Assembly: GCA_963821095.1 (NCBI GenBank)
Contig: CAWGCJ010000007.1
Coordinates: 372,001 to 436,000, forward strand
Direction of reading: 5' to 3'
Length of the DNA: 64,000 nucleotides
Source: CAVPHV01 sp963821095
GTDB taxonomy: Bacteria; Actinomycetota; Acidimicrobiia; Spongiisociales; UBA5794
Part shown: piece by piece, positions 24,916-34,546 of the stretch
How positions within the stretch are numbered: the first letter of the stretch is position 1
How the letters are laid out: each line of letters opens with the position of its first letter
Translations under genes and position numbers: made by a program
Notes under the pieces: model-generated
Told to the model about the DNA's origin: nothing
What the model saw: only the letters and a program-made list of their open reading frames with translations
Database searches by the model: none

Positions 24916-25385
24916 TGGCAGGAGCGTCACAGCCGTCCGGGTTCCTTCTCGGCACTCTGGAGAAGGGCGTGAATTGGGCTCGCACCCGCTCGATGTGGGG
25001 GGCAACGTTTGGTCTGGCGTGCTGCGCGATCGAGATGATGGGGACCGGGGCGTCGCACAACGACCTCGGGCGTTTTGGCATGGAGGTGTGGCGCGCCTCA
25101 CCCCGACAGGCAGATCTCATGGTGGTGGCGGGACGCGTGTCCCAGAAGATGGCGCCGGTGTTGCGCCAGGTGTATGACCAGATGGCGGAGCCGAAGTGGG
25201 TCATCTCGATGGGGGCGTGTGCCTCGAGCGGTGGGATGTTCAACAACTACGCCATCGTCCAAGGGGTCGACGAGGTCGTCCCCGTCGACATCTACGTGCC
25301 GGGCTGCCCGCCGGGCCCGCAGTCGCTGATGCACGGCATCCTGACGCTGCACGAAAAAATCATGGCCGGCGAGATCGTTCGGTGA
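24915..25385 (+). CDS. nuoB: NADH-quinone oxidoreductase subunit B
   Basis: 156 residues. Ligands for cluster N2 are all visible: adjacent cysteines in FGLACCAIEMM, a cysteine in ISMGACASSGG and one in YVPGCPPGPQ. It hands electrons to quinone at the peripheral/membrane arm junction. ATG overlaps the nuoA stop. A second nuoB, clearly different in sequence, lies at 61218. Confidence 0.96.
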   Translation: MAGASQPSGFLLGTLEKGVNWARTRSMWGATFGLACCAIEMMGTGASHNDLGRFGMEVWRASPRQADLMVVAGRVSQKMAPVLRQVYDQMAEPKWVISMGACASSGGMFNNYAIVQGVDEVVPVDIYVPGCPPGPQSLMHGILTLHEKIMAGEIVR

Positions 25386-25395
25386 GTGGAGAGCG

Positions 25396-25944
25396 ATGAC
25401 TGACGACACCACCAGTGAGCCGGCAGAGGCTGCCGAAGCGGCCGCCGAAGATGCCGACGCCGCAGCCGAGGCCCTCATCGAGGACGTTGCGCTGGCCGCG
25501 CTCGACGCAGCCGAACTCGAGGTCGCCGCCGACGGGAAAACCGTCACCGCCCGGATCGACCGCGAAGGCTACGTGGATCTGATGACCGCGGCCCGTGACG
25601 CCGGGTTCGACACCTTTGTAGACCTCTGTGCCGTCGATTACTTCCGGCGCCAACCCCGGTTCGAGGTCGTCGTGATCGTATTCTCGCTCGAGCAACTCCG
25701 GCGGTTGCTTGTCAAGGTCGGGGTTCCGGGCGGCGAGCCGGCCCTCGATTCGCTGACGCCTCTTTGGCCCGGCGCCAACTTCTACGAGCGCGAGGCCTAC
25801 GACCTGTTCGGCATCCATTTCTCCGGCCACCCCGACCTGACCAGGATCCTGCTGCCCGACGATTGGGAGGGCCATCCGCTGCGCAAGGACTACGCGGTTG
25901 GGTCGGTGCCCGTGCAGTTCAAGGGAGCGCACCAGACGCCATGA
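25396..25944 (+). CDS. nuoC: NADH-quinone oxidoreductase subunit C
   Basis: 182 residues. An acidic Ala-rich N-terminal extension of about 40 residues precedes the 30-kDa subunit domain ending WPGANFYEREAYDLFGIHFSGHPDLTRILLPDDWEGHPLRKDY, which includes the family signature. Peripheral-arm scaffold subunit contacting NuoB and NuoD. ATGA overlap with the start of the nuoD frame. Confidence 0.94.
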   Translation: MTDDTTSEPAEAAEAAAEDADAAAEALIEDVALAALDAAELEVAADGKTVTARIDREGYVDLMTAARDAGFDTFVDLCAVDYFRRQPRFEVVVIVFSLEQLRRLLVKVGVPGGEPALDSLTPLWPGANFYEREAYDLFGIHFSGHPDLTRILLPDDWEGHPLRKDYAVGSVPVQFKGAHQTP

Positions 25945-27375
25945 GCGACACTCCAAACATTGTCACCGGTGACTTCGAGGCGCCGACCATCGAACCGCCA
26001 CCCGAGTCCGGTGCCGCGGCGGGGACGGCGGGCCAGCAGCGGCGCGAGATCCACGACGTTTGGATTGCGGGCACCGAAGAGCCGCGGGTGGCGCAATCGA
26101 CCAACGAGGGCGCTCAAGAACTACTACCGGCCGGCCAGGAGCCCGCTGTCTGCGGTCCAGAGTGGGACCGTGGTCGATGACGACTATCTCTTTGGGTACG
26201 ACTCAGAACAGGAAGAGCGCCAGATCATCAACATGGGCCCACAGCACCCGTCGACCCACGGGGTGCTTCGGCTGCAGATGGAGCTCGAGGGCGAGACCAT
26301 CCGCCGGGTCAAGCCGATCATCGGCTACCTCCACACCGGGATGGAGAAAACGGCTGAGACCCTCACCTGGCTCCAGGGTCCGACCAACGTCACCCGGATG
26401 GACTATCTGTCGCCGTTCTTCAACGAGTTGGCATTCTCAATGGCGGCCGAGGATCTCCTCGGCGTCGACATCCCGGCCCGGGGTCAGGCGATCCGGATTT
26501 TGATGACCGAGCTGAACCGGATCTCGAGCCACCTGATCTGGCTGTCGACTCAGGGCATGGACATCGGGGCCCTTTCGCTCATGCTGTATGGCTGGCGGGA
26601 GCGTGAGTTGCTGCTCGCCTTCTTCGAGAAGACAACCGGGCTGCGGATGAACCACAACTACATCCGACCCGGCGGCGTCGCCGCCGACCTTCCCGATGGC
26701 TGGGAGGACGACGTCGAAGAGATCCTCGAGGTCATCCCGAAGGCCATGGAGGAGTACGACGAACTGATCGCGGCGAACCCGATCTTCCTGGACCGGACCC
26801 AGGGCATCGGTGTGCTCACCATCGAGGAGTGCAAGGCGTACGGCGTCACCGGGCCGATTGCTCGGGCGTCGGGGATGGCGGTCGATCTGCGCAAGATCTT
26901 CCCCTACAGCGGCATCGAGCAGTACGAGTTCGACGTGCCGGTCGGCAAGACCGGCGACACCTACGACCGCTATCTCGTCCGGATGGAGGAAATGCGCCAG
27001 TCGCTGCGCATCGTTCGCCAGGTACTCGAGACGATGCCGGCCGGTGACTACCGCACCGAGGACCGCAAGGTCACTCCGCCGCCCCGCAAGCGGATCGATG
27101 AGTCGATGGAGGCGCTCATCCACCATTTCAAGATCTTCACCTCAGGGTTCAAGGTGCCGGCCGGCGACGTGTACCGGGCCGTCGAGTCGCCGCGCGGCGA
27201 GCTCGGCATGTACATCGTCTCGACCGGGGGTCCCCAGCCGTGGCGAGTCCACGCCAGGGCGCCTTCCTTCAATCATGTCCAAGCGCTGCCGGCGATGATG
27301 ACCGATTCGCTGGTGGCCGACATCATCGCCACGCTTGCCAGTGTCGACCCGGTGCTGGGAGACGTCGACCGATGA
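25941..27375 (+). CDS. nuoD: NADH-quinone oxidoreductase subunit D, apparent frameshift near the N-terminus
   Basis: The conserved 49-kDa subunit runs from about 26200 (INMGPQHPSTHGVLRLQMELEG) to 27375 and includes the quinone-site histidine region, RISSHLIWLSTQGMDIGA and the family C-terminus DPVLGDVDR. The upstream boundary is disturbed: an ATG at 25941 overlaps the nuoC stop (ATGA) and its frame runs to 26180, while the NuoD frame is +1 to it. I infer one extra base between about 26090 and 26170. Without a frameshift the gene would start at the GTG at 26170. Ends in ATGA overlap with nuoE. Confidence 0.88.
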
Positions 27376-28001
27376 CACATCCCACCGCGTCGTGGAGTGG
27401 ACCGAACCAGGATCGAGCCAAACGCCTTCTCGACATGTATCCCGACCCGCGCTCGGCCGTCATGCCTTTGCTGTACGTTGGCTCGCTCGAACACGGTTCC
27501 GTCACCGACGCTGTGATGCGTGAAGTCGCCGAGATGACCGGTTTGACCGCGGCACAGGTGCAATCGGTGGCGAGCTTCTACACCATGTACAAGCGCAACG
27601 GCGTCGGGCGTTACCTCATCTCGGTGTGCAGTTCGATCTCGTGCTTCCTGCTCGGGGCCGACGACCTGCTGGCTGCGGTCGAGTCAGAGAGTGGTGTCCC
27701 CGACGGCGAGACGGGCGAGGACGGCATGTTCTCGGTCGAGCATGTCGAATGCATCGGCGCCTGCGGCGGGGCCCCCGCGGTTCAGGTCAACTACGAACTG
27801 ATCGAGGGCGTCACCCCGGAGAAGGGCGCAGAGTTGTGCCGCTGGCTGCGCGACAGCAAACCCGCCGTGATCGGTGGCGACGAACTGCAGCAACTCTTCG
27901 GCGGCCGCCGCTCCTTCGAGTGGGGACCGATCGAGCCAGAAGGAGCAGTGCTCGCCACCCCGGCGTTCGACCCATACGGCACGGCCGGGGAGGCGCGATG
28001 A
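27372..28001 (+). CDS. nuoE: NADH-quinone oxidoreductase subunit E
   Basis: 209 residues. The [2Fe-2S] thioredoxin-fold domain has the pattern C-x4-C (CSSISC) and C-x3-C (CIGACGGAPAVQVN). The N-terminal helical part (DMYPDPRSAVMPLLYV, ASFYTMYK) is as in other 24-kDa subunits. Part of the NADH-oxidising module with NuoF and NuoG. ATGA overlaps at both ends. Confidence 0.95.
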   Translation: MTHPTASWSGPNQDRAKRLLDMYPDPRSAVMPLLYVGSLEHGSVTDAVMREVAEMTGLTAAQVQSVASFYTMYKRNGVGRYLISVCSSISCFLLGADDLLAAVESESGVPDGETGEDGMFSVEHVECIGACGGAPAVQVNYELIEGVTPEKGAELCRWLRDSKPAVIGGDELQQLFGGRRSFEWGPIEPEGAVLATPAFDPYGTAGEAR

Positions 28002-29311
28002 CCACTCGCATCCTCACCACCCGAATGGACGAATACCCCGCAGACTCGAACACCATCGAGCGCTATCGCGAGACCGGCGGCTACCTGGCGCTCGAGAAGG
28101 CGCTGGGCACGATGACGCCCGACGAGGTCAAGGAGACCGTCAAGGCATCCAACATCCGCGGGCGAGGCGGCGCCAACTTTCCGACCGGGGTCAAGTGGGG
28201 CTTTCTCCCGCCGACCAAGCCCCGCTATCTGGTGATCAACGGCGACGAGTCCGAGCCGGGCACCTTCAAGGACCGCCAGCTGCTCGAACGTGACCCGCAT
28301 CAGTTGGTCGAGGGCATCATCCTCTCCGCGTTCGCCCTCGAGGTCCATCACGCCTTCATCTACATCCGCGGTGAGTACCCGAAGCCTGCCCGCCGGGTGC
28401 AGCGGGCCATCGACGAGGCCTACGAAGCCGGCTACCTCGGCGCCAACATTCTGGGCAGCGGGTTTGATCTGGACCTCACGGTTCACCTCGGCGGCGGCGC
28501 CTACATCTGCGGCGAGGAGACGGCACTGCTCAATTCGCTGGAGGGCCGTCGCGGTGAACCCCGCATCAAGCCGCCTTTCCCTGCTGTTGAGGGCCTCTAC
28601 GCCCGTCCCACCATCGTCAATAACGTCGAGACACTGTCCAACATCCCCTGGATCGTGGCCAATGGTGGAACGGCCTATGCCGCCATCGGGCCGGAGACCT
28701 CGGCAGGCACCCGCATGTTCTCAGTGTCCGGACACGTCAACAAGCCGGGCAACTACGAGCTGGTGATGGGGATGACCTGGCACGACCTCATCTTCGACAT
28801 CTGCGGTGGCATCCGTGATGGCAACGAGCTGAAGTGCTGGATTCCTGGCGGGGCTTCGGCTCCTTGGTTTGTTCCGGACCTGCACCTCGAGACGCCGTTG
28901 ACCATCGACGACGTTGGCAGGAACGGCTCCATGCTGGGCTCGGGCGCCGTCATCGTCATGGACGAAACCACCAACGTCGTGGCGGCGGCGCACCGGATCG
29001 TGCGCTTCTTCGCCCACGAGTCGTGTGGTCAGTGCACCCCGTGCCGTGAGGGGACCACGTGGATGGAGCAGATCCTGTGGCGGATGCTCAACGGCCACGG
29101 CCGCCCTTCTGACCTCGACCTCCTCCTCGACGTTTCCGACAACATCAGCCCGGGATTGCGGTGGCCGCCGGCGCAGACGACGATCTGCCCGCTTGGCCCA
29201 TCTGCGGTGTCGCCGATTCGATCGATCATGACCCACTTCCGCGATGAGGTGGAGTCGATGGTGACCGCGAGCGCCGAGCTCGCCGACGAGGAAGGGGTGC
29301 CGGTTGGCTGA
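27998..29311 (+). CDS. nuoF: NADH-quinone oxidoreductase subunit F (NADH/FMN binding)
   Basis: 437 residues, full length and uninterrupted. RGRGGANFPTGVKWGF and GGGAYICGEETALLNSLEG form the NADH and FMN sites; ESCGQCTPCREGTTWMEQIL plus the later cysteine in TTICPLGPSAVSPI bind the N3 [4Fe-4S] cluster. Site of NADH oxidation. Overlaps nuoE (ATGA) and nuoG (TTG start). Confidence 0.97.
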   Translation: MTTRILTTRMDEYPADSNTIERYRETGGYLALEKALGTMTPDEVKETVKASNIRGRGGANFPTGVKWGFLPPTKPRYLVINGDESEPGTFKDRQLLERDPHQLVEGIILSAFALEVHHAFIYIRGEYPKPARRVQRAIDEAYEAGYLGANILGSGFDLDLTVHLGGGAYICGEETALLNSLEGRRGEPRIKPPFPAVEGLYARPTIVNNVETLSNIPWIVANGGTAYAAIGPETSAGTRMFSVSGHVNKPGNYELVMGMTWHDLIFDICGGIRDGNELKCWIPGGASAPWFVPDLHLETPLTIDDVGRNGSMLGSGAVIVMDETTNVVAAAHRIVRFFAHESCGQCTPCREGTTWMEQILWRMLNGHGRPSDLDLLLDVSDNISPGLRWPPAQTTICPLGPSAVSPIRSIMTHFRDEVESMVTASAELADEEGVPVG

Positions 29312-31758
29312 GCAGCCCGAGGCGGTGACGATCACGATCGACGGCGTTGCCCGTGAGGTTCCCGCCGGCCAACTGGTGATTGCCGCCGCGCAGGCGAACG
29401 GCACCTATATCCCACGCTTCTGCTGGCACCCCAGGATGGAGCCGGTTGGGATGTGTCGGATGTGCCTGGTCGAAATCGACACCCCACGGGGCAAGATGCT
29501 CACCACGGCGTGCACGACGCCGGCTGCCGATGGCATGGCGGTCGACACCGAGTCTGAGGTGGTGCAGAAGGCCCAAGAAGGCATCCTCGAGTTCCTCCTC
29601 ATCAACCACCCGCTCGATTGCCCGGTTTGTGACCGCGGCGGCGAGTGCCCGCTCCAGGACCAGACCGTGGCGTACGGGCCGGGTGAGAGCCGGTTCGTCG
29701 AGGAGAAGCGCCACTACCGAGAAGCCAATCGAAATCTCGGATCTCGTACTGCTCGATCGGGAACGCTGCATCTTGTGCGCTCGTTGCACGCGCTTCAGCG
29801 ACGAGATCTCGGGCGACCCTTTGATCGAATTCAAGGACCGCGGCAGTCACACCCAGGTGATCACCTTCCCCGGCGAGCCTTTTGTGTCGTACTTCTCGGG
29901 CAACACGGTGCAGATCTGCCCGGTTGGGGCCTTGACCGCCAAGCCGTACCGCTTCCGGGCCCGCCCCTGGGACCTCGAGGCGGTTGAGAGCGTCTCGCCG
30001 GTCGATTCGTTTGGTTCCAAGGTGTCGGTGCAGTCGAGCCAGAACGAGATCGTCAGGATCAACGGTATCGACAACGACGCCACCAACCAGAGCTGGCTCT
30101 CGGACAAGGATCGATTTGCCTTCCAGTACCTCCAGTCCGCGGAGCGGGTCACCGAACCGTTGATCCGTGATGGTGACGGCTTCCGCACCGCCTCGTGGGG
30201 TGAGGCGCTCGAACTGGTCTCCGAGCAGCTCAGCGCGTTGATCGGGACCGAAATCGCCGGTCTTGGCGGCGCCCGCAGCACCAACGAGGAGGTCTTTGCG
30301 TTCCAGAAGTTCCTCAGGACTGAGATCGTCACCCCGCACCTCGATGCCCAACTCGACGACGGGCTCGAACACGAACTGATGGCCGGGATCAGCCCGCGGG
30401 CCACCGTCAACGACTTGGAGAACGCTCGTACCGTTCTGCTCTGGGCCGGCGACCTGAAGGAGGAGCTGCCGGTGCTGTATCTGCGGGTGCGGCGGGCGGC
30501 GACGGCGCTGGGCGCCAACCTGATCGTGGTGCACCCCCGGGCGACGGGTCTCGACGATGTTGCCTCCCACAAGATCACCTACAAGCCCGGCGATGGCCCC
30601 GACATTCTGCGCAAGTTGGCCGCCGGAGCGGTTGGTGAGGGTGACTTCCATGCCGCTCGCCAACTACTCGATGACGGCCCGGTGGTTGTTCTCTGTGGAC
30701 GCACCGGGGTCACCGAGGATCCTCGCCTCGCCGAGGCGGTTGCCGCCTTCGCCGGAACCCTCCCCGACGCCACCGTGCTGCCGGTGGTGCGGCGCGGCAA
30801 CGTGTTTGGCGCCATCGACATGGGAATGGCGCCCACCCTGTTGCCGGGACGGGTACCCACCACCAACGCCGCCGGCCGCACCGCTCTCGAAGACCGCTGG
30901 GGACCGATTCCAGAGGGAATCGGCTACGACGCAGCCGGCATCCTCGAGGCGCTCGCTGCCGGCGAACTCAAGGCACTGGTCATGCTCGGTGTCGATCCGG
31001 TCCGTGACTTCCCTCGGCCGAGCCTGGCGCGGGCCGCGCTGGAAGCCGCCGAATTTGTCGTCGCCTTCGATCTCTTCCTCAGCCACTCCTCCCGTCTCGC
31101 CGACGTGGTGTTGCCCGTCGCCGGATTTGGTGAGGTGGAGGGAACCGTGACCAACCTCGAGGGGAGGGTGCAGAAGGTCAATCGGCTCACCCCCCGCCCC
31201 GGGCAGGCTCGCCCCGTCTGGTCGGTGCTCGACGACCTCGCCCGCCGCATGGGCGGCGCACTCGGCGCGTTGTCGGCTGAGGCAATCTCCAAGGAGATCG
31301 CCGCCGTCGCCCCCGCCTACCGAGGGGTCACCTGGGATCTTCTCGACTGGGGTGAGGGTCGCGAAGGAGTTGTCGTACCGCTCGCCGAGGGTGAGCAGGT
31401 GTTGGTGTACGAGCCGGTTGATGCCGGGCTGCGGGCGACGACCAGCCGCTTGACGCTGCACCTCGGCCGAGTGCTCTACGACGACGGGATGATGACCCGC
31501 ATGAGCCCAGCGGTTGCCGGCCTCATGCCGGATGCCCGGGTCTACTTGCATCCCCGCGACGCCGGTTCGCTCGCGGTCGTTCCCGGCCAGCGTGTCGAGG
31601 TTGCCGGCGATGAAGGCACGGTGACGCTAGAGGTCGGGATTGACCCAACGCTGGCGGTCGGGACGGCGTACGTGCCGTTCAACCTGCCGGCCACCGCCGA
31701 CCTCGGTGTCTCCGATGGAGTCAAGATCACTCCGTTGCGAACGGGGGTCGAGGCCTGA
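29304..31758 (+). CDS. nuoG: NADH-quinone oxidoreductase subunit G, apparent single-base insertion
   Basis: About 817 residues when one extra C near 29717 is ignored (CACTACCGAGAAG read as CACTACGAGAAG restores RHYEKPIEISDLVLLDRERC). Before the break: [2Fe-2S] ligands in FCWHPRMEPVGMCRMC and the DCPVCDRGGECPLQD segment. After it: CILCARCTRFSDEISGDP and the molybdopterin-oxidoreductase-like domain. TTG start inside the end of nuoF. Flanking sequence is fully conserved on both sides, so I treat the gene as intact in the organism. Confidence 0.92.
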
Positions 31759-32814
31759 TGTTGAGCGGTTGGGAGATCTTCCTCGAGGCAGCGATCAAGG
31801 TGGTCGCCATCTTCATCATGCTTCTGGTGACGGTGATCTTGCTCGTGTGGATCGAGCGTAAGGTCGTGGCCGACATGCAAAACCGGATCGGCCCCAGCCG
31901 GGCCGGGCCCTTTGGCATACTGCAGACCGTGGCCGACGGCACCAAGCTGCTGTTCAAGGAGTCGATGACGCCGCGCAAGGTTGATTTCCCGCTCTACATC
32001 ATCGCCCCCGATCGCGGCGTTGGTCCCGGCGTTGCTGATCTTCCTCGTCGTCCCCATCGGGCGACCGTTCCATATCGGTGACCGCCTGATCACCCTGCAG
32101 GGCACCGACCTGAACGTCGCTGTGCTCTATGTGCTCGCGCTTTCATCGCTGGCGGTGTACGCCGTCGTGCTCGCCGGGTGGTCGTCGGGTTCCAAGTACC
32201 CGTTGCTCGGTGCGGTCCGGGCCTCGGCCCAGATGATCTCGTACGAAGCTGCAATGGGGCTGGCGCTGGTGCCCGTCATCATCTTCACCGGCACCACTTC
32301 GATGTCGGGCATCGTCGAGTCCCAGGCGGGTGACTGGCTCGGCTTCCTCGGCGTGTGGAACGTCGTGTTGATCCCGTCGTTTGTGGTGTTCTTCGTCGCC
32401 GGCGTCGCCGAAACGAATCGGGCCCCATTCGACTTGGTCGAAGCCGAGTCCGAGATCGTCGGTGGCTATCACACCGAGTACAGCGGTTTTCGCTTCGCGT
32501 TGTTCTTTCTCGCCGAGTACATCAACATCTTCAACATCTCAGCGTTGACGGTGACGATCTTCCTGGGCGGCTGGGCCGGCCCCGATTTCGGCACCCCGGG
32601 GGCCATCTCATGGATCTTCCCGATCTTCTGGTTCTTCTTCAAGACGCTCGGCCTCGTGTTTGTGTTCGTGTGGATCCGGGCTTCACTGCCTCGGATGCGT
32701 TACGACCAGCTCATGGCTTTCGGGTGGAAGCGGATGATTCCACTCTCGCTGGTGTGGATTGTGCTGTCGACGCTGGCCGTCGGTGTACGCCGATTTGGCC
32801 TACCGTGGTCGTGA
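31758..32814 (+). CDS. nuoH: NADH-quinone oxidoreductase subunit H, apparent single-base insertion
   Basis: About 351 residues. The first 85 or so codons (IERKVVADMQNRIGPSRAGP, the quinone-site region) are in one frame; a CCCCC run at 32005-32009 then shifts to the +1 frame (IAALVPALLIFLVVPIG). Removing one C joins them smoothly. GVAETNRAPFDLVEAESEIVGG with the conserved acidic residues follows, then the family C-terminus. Eight membrane helices. A second nuoH begins at 63635. Confidence 0.92.
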
Positions 32815-32824
32815 GGGGATAGCG

Positions 32825-33598
32825 ATGGGCTGGTTCTCCGACATGCTGGGCCCCTTCTCAGGGTTTGCGACGACGTTCCGCCAGATGTTCAAACCGCGGG
32901 TGACGATTCAGTACCCCAAAGAGATGCGCACCAAACCCCAGCGCTTCCACGGCCGCCACATCCTCAACCGCTACTCCGACGGCATGGAGAAGTGCATCGG
33001 TTGCGAGCTGTGCGCCGGGGTGTGCCCGGCGCGCTGCATCTACGTGCGCGGGGCCGACAACCCGCCGGACAATCCGGTCAGTCCGGGGGAGCGGTTCGGT
33101 TTTGTCTACGAGATCAACATGCTGCGCTGCATCTTCTGCGGCCTGTGCGTCGAGGCCTGCCCAACCGAGGCGATCACGATGACCCACCTTTTTGAGATGA
33201 GCGTCACCGACCGCGACGATGCCATTTACACCAAGGACGAACTGCTGGTCGACGTCGACGGGACGCCACGCCATCCCCAGCCGGACGGTCCGCTGATCGA
33301 CATCGGTGAGTTGAAGCTAGGTGACGGCTGGATGCGGGCGACCTCACCGTCGGGCCGGGCCGCCTACGAAGGCGTAGTGGCCTGGACCGCGTCGGCCACC
33401 GCAGGGCTCCGGCCGCCCGAGCAGGGCCAAAGCGGAGTTCACGAACCGGTGATGGTTGATCCCGAAGAGCCCGATGCGACCCCCGACGCCGACGTGACCT
33501 GGGAGGAACCCCCGGCCGTTGCAGATGCAGGGGATGAAGGCTCAGCAGACGGCGCCGAAGCGGGGTCGGAAGCGGTCCCGGAGGAAGAGCCCTCGTGA
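32825..33598 (+). CDS. nuoI: NADH-quinone oxidoreductase subunit I
   Basis: 257 residues, start ATG at 32825. Two [4Fe-4S] motifs, CIGCELCAGVCP and CIFCGLCVEACP, for clusters N6a and N6b. The conserved domain ends near residue 155; an acidic Glu/Ala/Asp-rich tail of about 90 residues follows, longer than in most homologues. Its TGA overlaps the nuoJ GTG. Confidence 0.95.
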   Translation: MGWFSDMLGPFSGFATTFRQMFKPRVTIQYPKEMRTKPQRFHGRHILNRYSDGMEKCIGCELCAGVCPARCIYVRGADNPPDNPVSPGERFGFVYEINMLRCIFCGLCVEACPTEAITMTHLFEMSVTDRDDAIYTKDELLVDVDGTPRHPQPDGPLIDIGELKLGDGWMRATSPSGRAAYEGVVAWTASATAGLRPPEQGQSGVHEPVMVDPEEPDATPDADVTWEEPPAVADAGDEGSADGAEAGSEAVPEEEPS

Positions 33599-34239
33599 AC
33601 GCCGAACTCGTCGTATTCGTCATCTTTGCCATAGCGGCCCTCGCCGGAGCGTTTGTGCTGGTGATGGCGCGCAACCCGGTCTACTCGGCGATGGGTTTGC
33701 TGATGACGATGTTCTCGATGGCGGTTTTCTACGTGCTCAACGAAGCACCGTTCATCGCTGCCGTCCAGGTGCTGATCTATGCCGGGGCGGTGATGACGCT
33801 CTTCCTGTTCGTGATCATGTTCATCGGCGTCGACAAGACCTTCGATCCCAAAGAGACGATTCCGTTTCAGCGCCCTATCGCCATCGTGCTCGGTGTTGGT
33901 CTCTTCGTCCTGTTGGCGCTGGCCGCCCAGGGAGTCTGGGTCACCGGGCAGTCACTGTCTGCCGGCGAGGCGCTCGGCACGATCGAGAACGTGTCGGATC
34001 AACTGTTCGGCAATTGGCTGCTGCCCTTCGAGGCCACCGTGCTGCTGCTGACCATCGCTGCGGTTGGGACCGTGGCGCTGGCTCGGTTTGAGATCTCGGA
34101 GCCTCGGCCCGTCGTGGAAGTGGTCACATCCGACGAAGAGGATGCGGCGAAGCCTGAGTCCGAAGACGCCCCGGCGGAGCCTGAAGCTTCGACCGCCGCC
34201 ACGCCGGACGATGCACCATCAGCAGGGGAGGAGAGCTGA
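33595..34239 (+). CDS. nuoJ: NADH-quinone oxidoreductase subunit J
   Basis: 214 residues, GTG start. Five membrane helices with ARNPVYSAMGLLMTMFSMAV and the pi-bulge helix region YAGAVMTLFLFVIMF, then an acidic C-terminal tail of about 40 residues. Membrane-arm subunit of complex I. TGATG junction with nuoK. Confidence 0.94.
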   Translation: MNAELVVFVIFAIAALAGAFVLVMARNPVYSAMGLLMTMFSMAVFYVLNEAPFIAAVQVLIYAGAVMTLFLFVIMFIGVDKTFDPKETIPFQRPIAIVLGVGLFVLLALAAQGVWVTGQSLSAGEALGTIENVSDQLFGNWLLPFEATVLLLTIAAVGTVALARFEISEPRPVVEVVTSDEEDAAKPESEDAPAEPEASTAATPDDAPSAGEES

Positions 34240-34544
34240 TGGAAGTCACCGCAGGCTGGTACATGCTTCTCGCCGCAGGGCTGTTCGCCATCGGCGCCAT
34301 CGGGCTGCTGGTGCGGCGTAACGCGCTGGTCATGTTCATGTCGATCGAGTTGATGCTGAACTCGGTCAACCTCACCTTTGTCGCCGCTGGGCGGGAACTG
34401 GGGCTGCTCGAAGGCCAGCTCGCGGTCCTCTTTGTCATGGTGGTCGCCGCTGCTGAGGTGACGGTCGGCCTGGCCATCATCGTTGCCGTGTTCCGTTATC
34501 GGAGCTCGGCCGATGTCGACGATCTCGCGGAGCTGAAGGGATAG
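34239..34544 (+). CDS. nuoK: NADH-quinone oxidoreductase subunit K
   Basis: 101 residues, standard length. Three helices with the two buried glutamates, in FMSIELMLNSVNL and VAAAEVTVGLAI, needed for proton translocation. Two bases separate it from nuoL. Confidence 0.96.
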   Translation: MEVTAGWYMLLAAGLFAIGAIGLLVRRNALVMFMSIELMLNSVNLTFVAAGRELGLLEGQLAVLFVMVVAAAEVTVGLAIIVAVFRYRSSADVDDLAELKG

Positions 34545-34546
34545 CC

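Noticed and set aside
25960..26170. Long N-terminal extension of NuoD in the NuoD frame
   Set aside because: The translation is Arg/Pro/Ser-rich noise; the real N-terminus is more likely in the frame starting at the ATGA overlap (25941) with a frameshift.
31990..32020. Programmed ribosomal frameshift in nuoH (and similar breaks in nuoG, L, M, N)
   Set aside because: No slippery heptamer with downstream pseudoknot, and breaks occur at different places in many unrelated genes; sequencing error is simpler.
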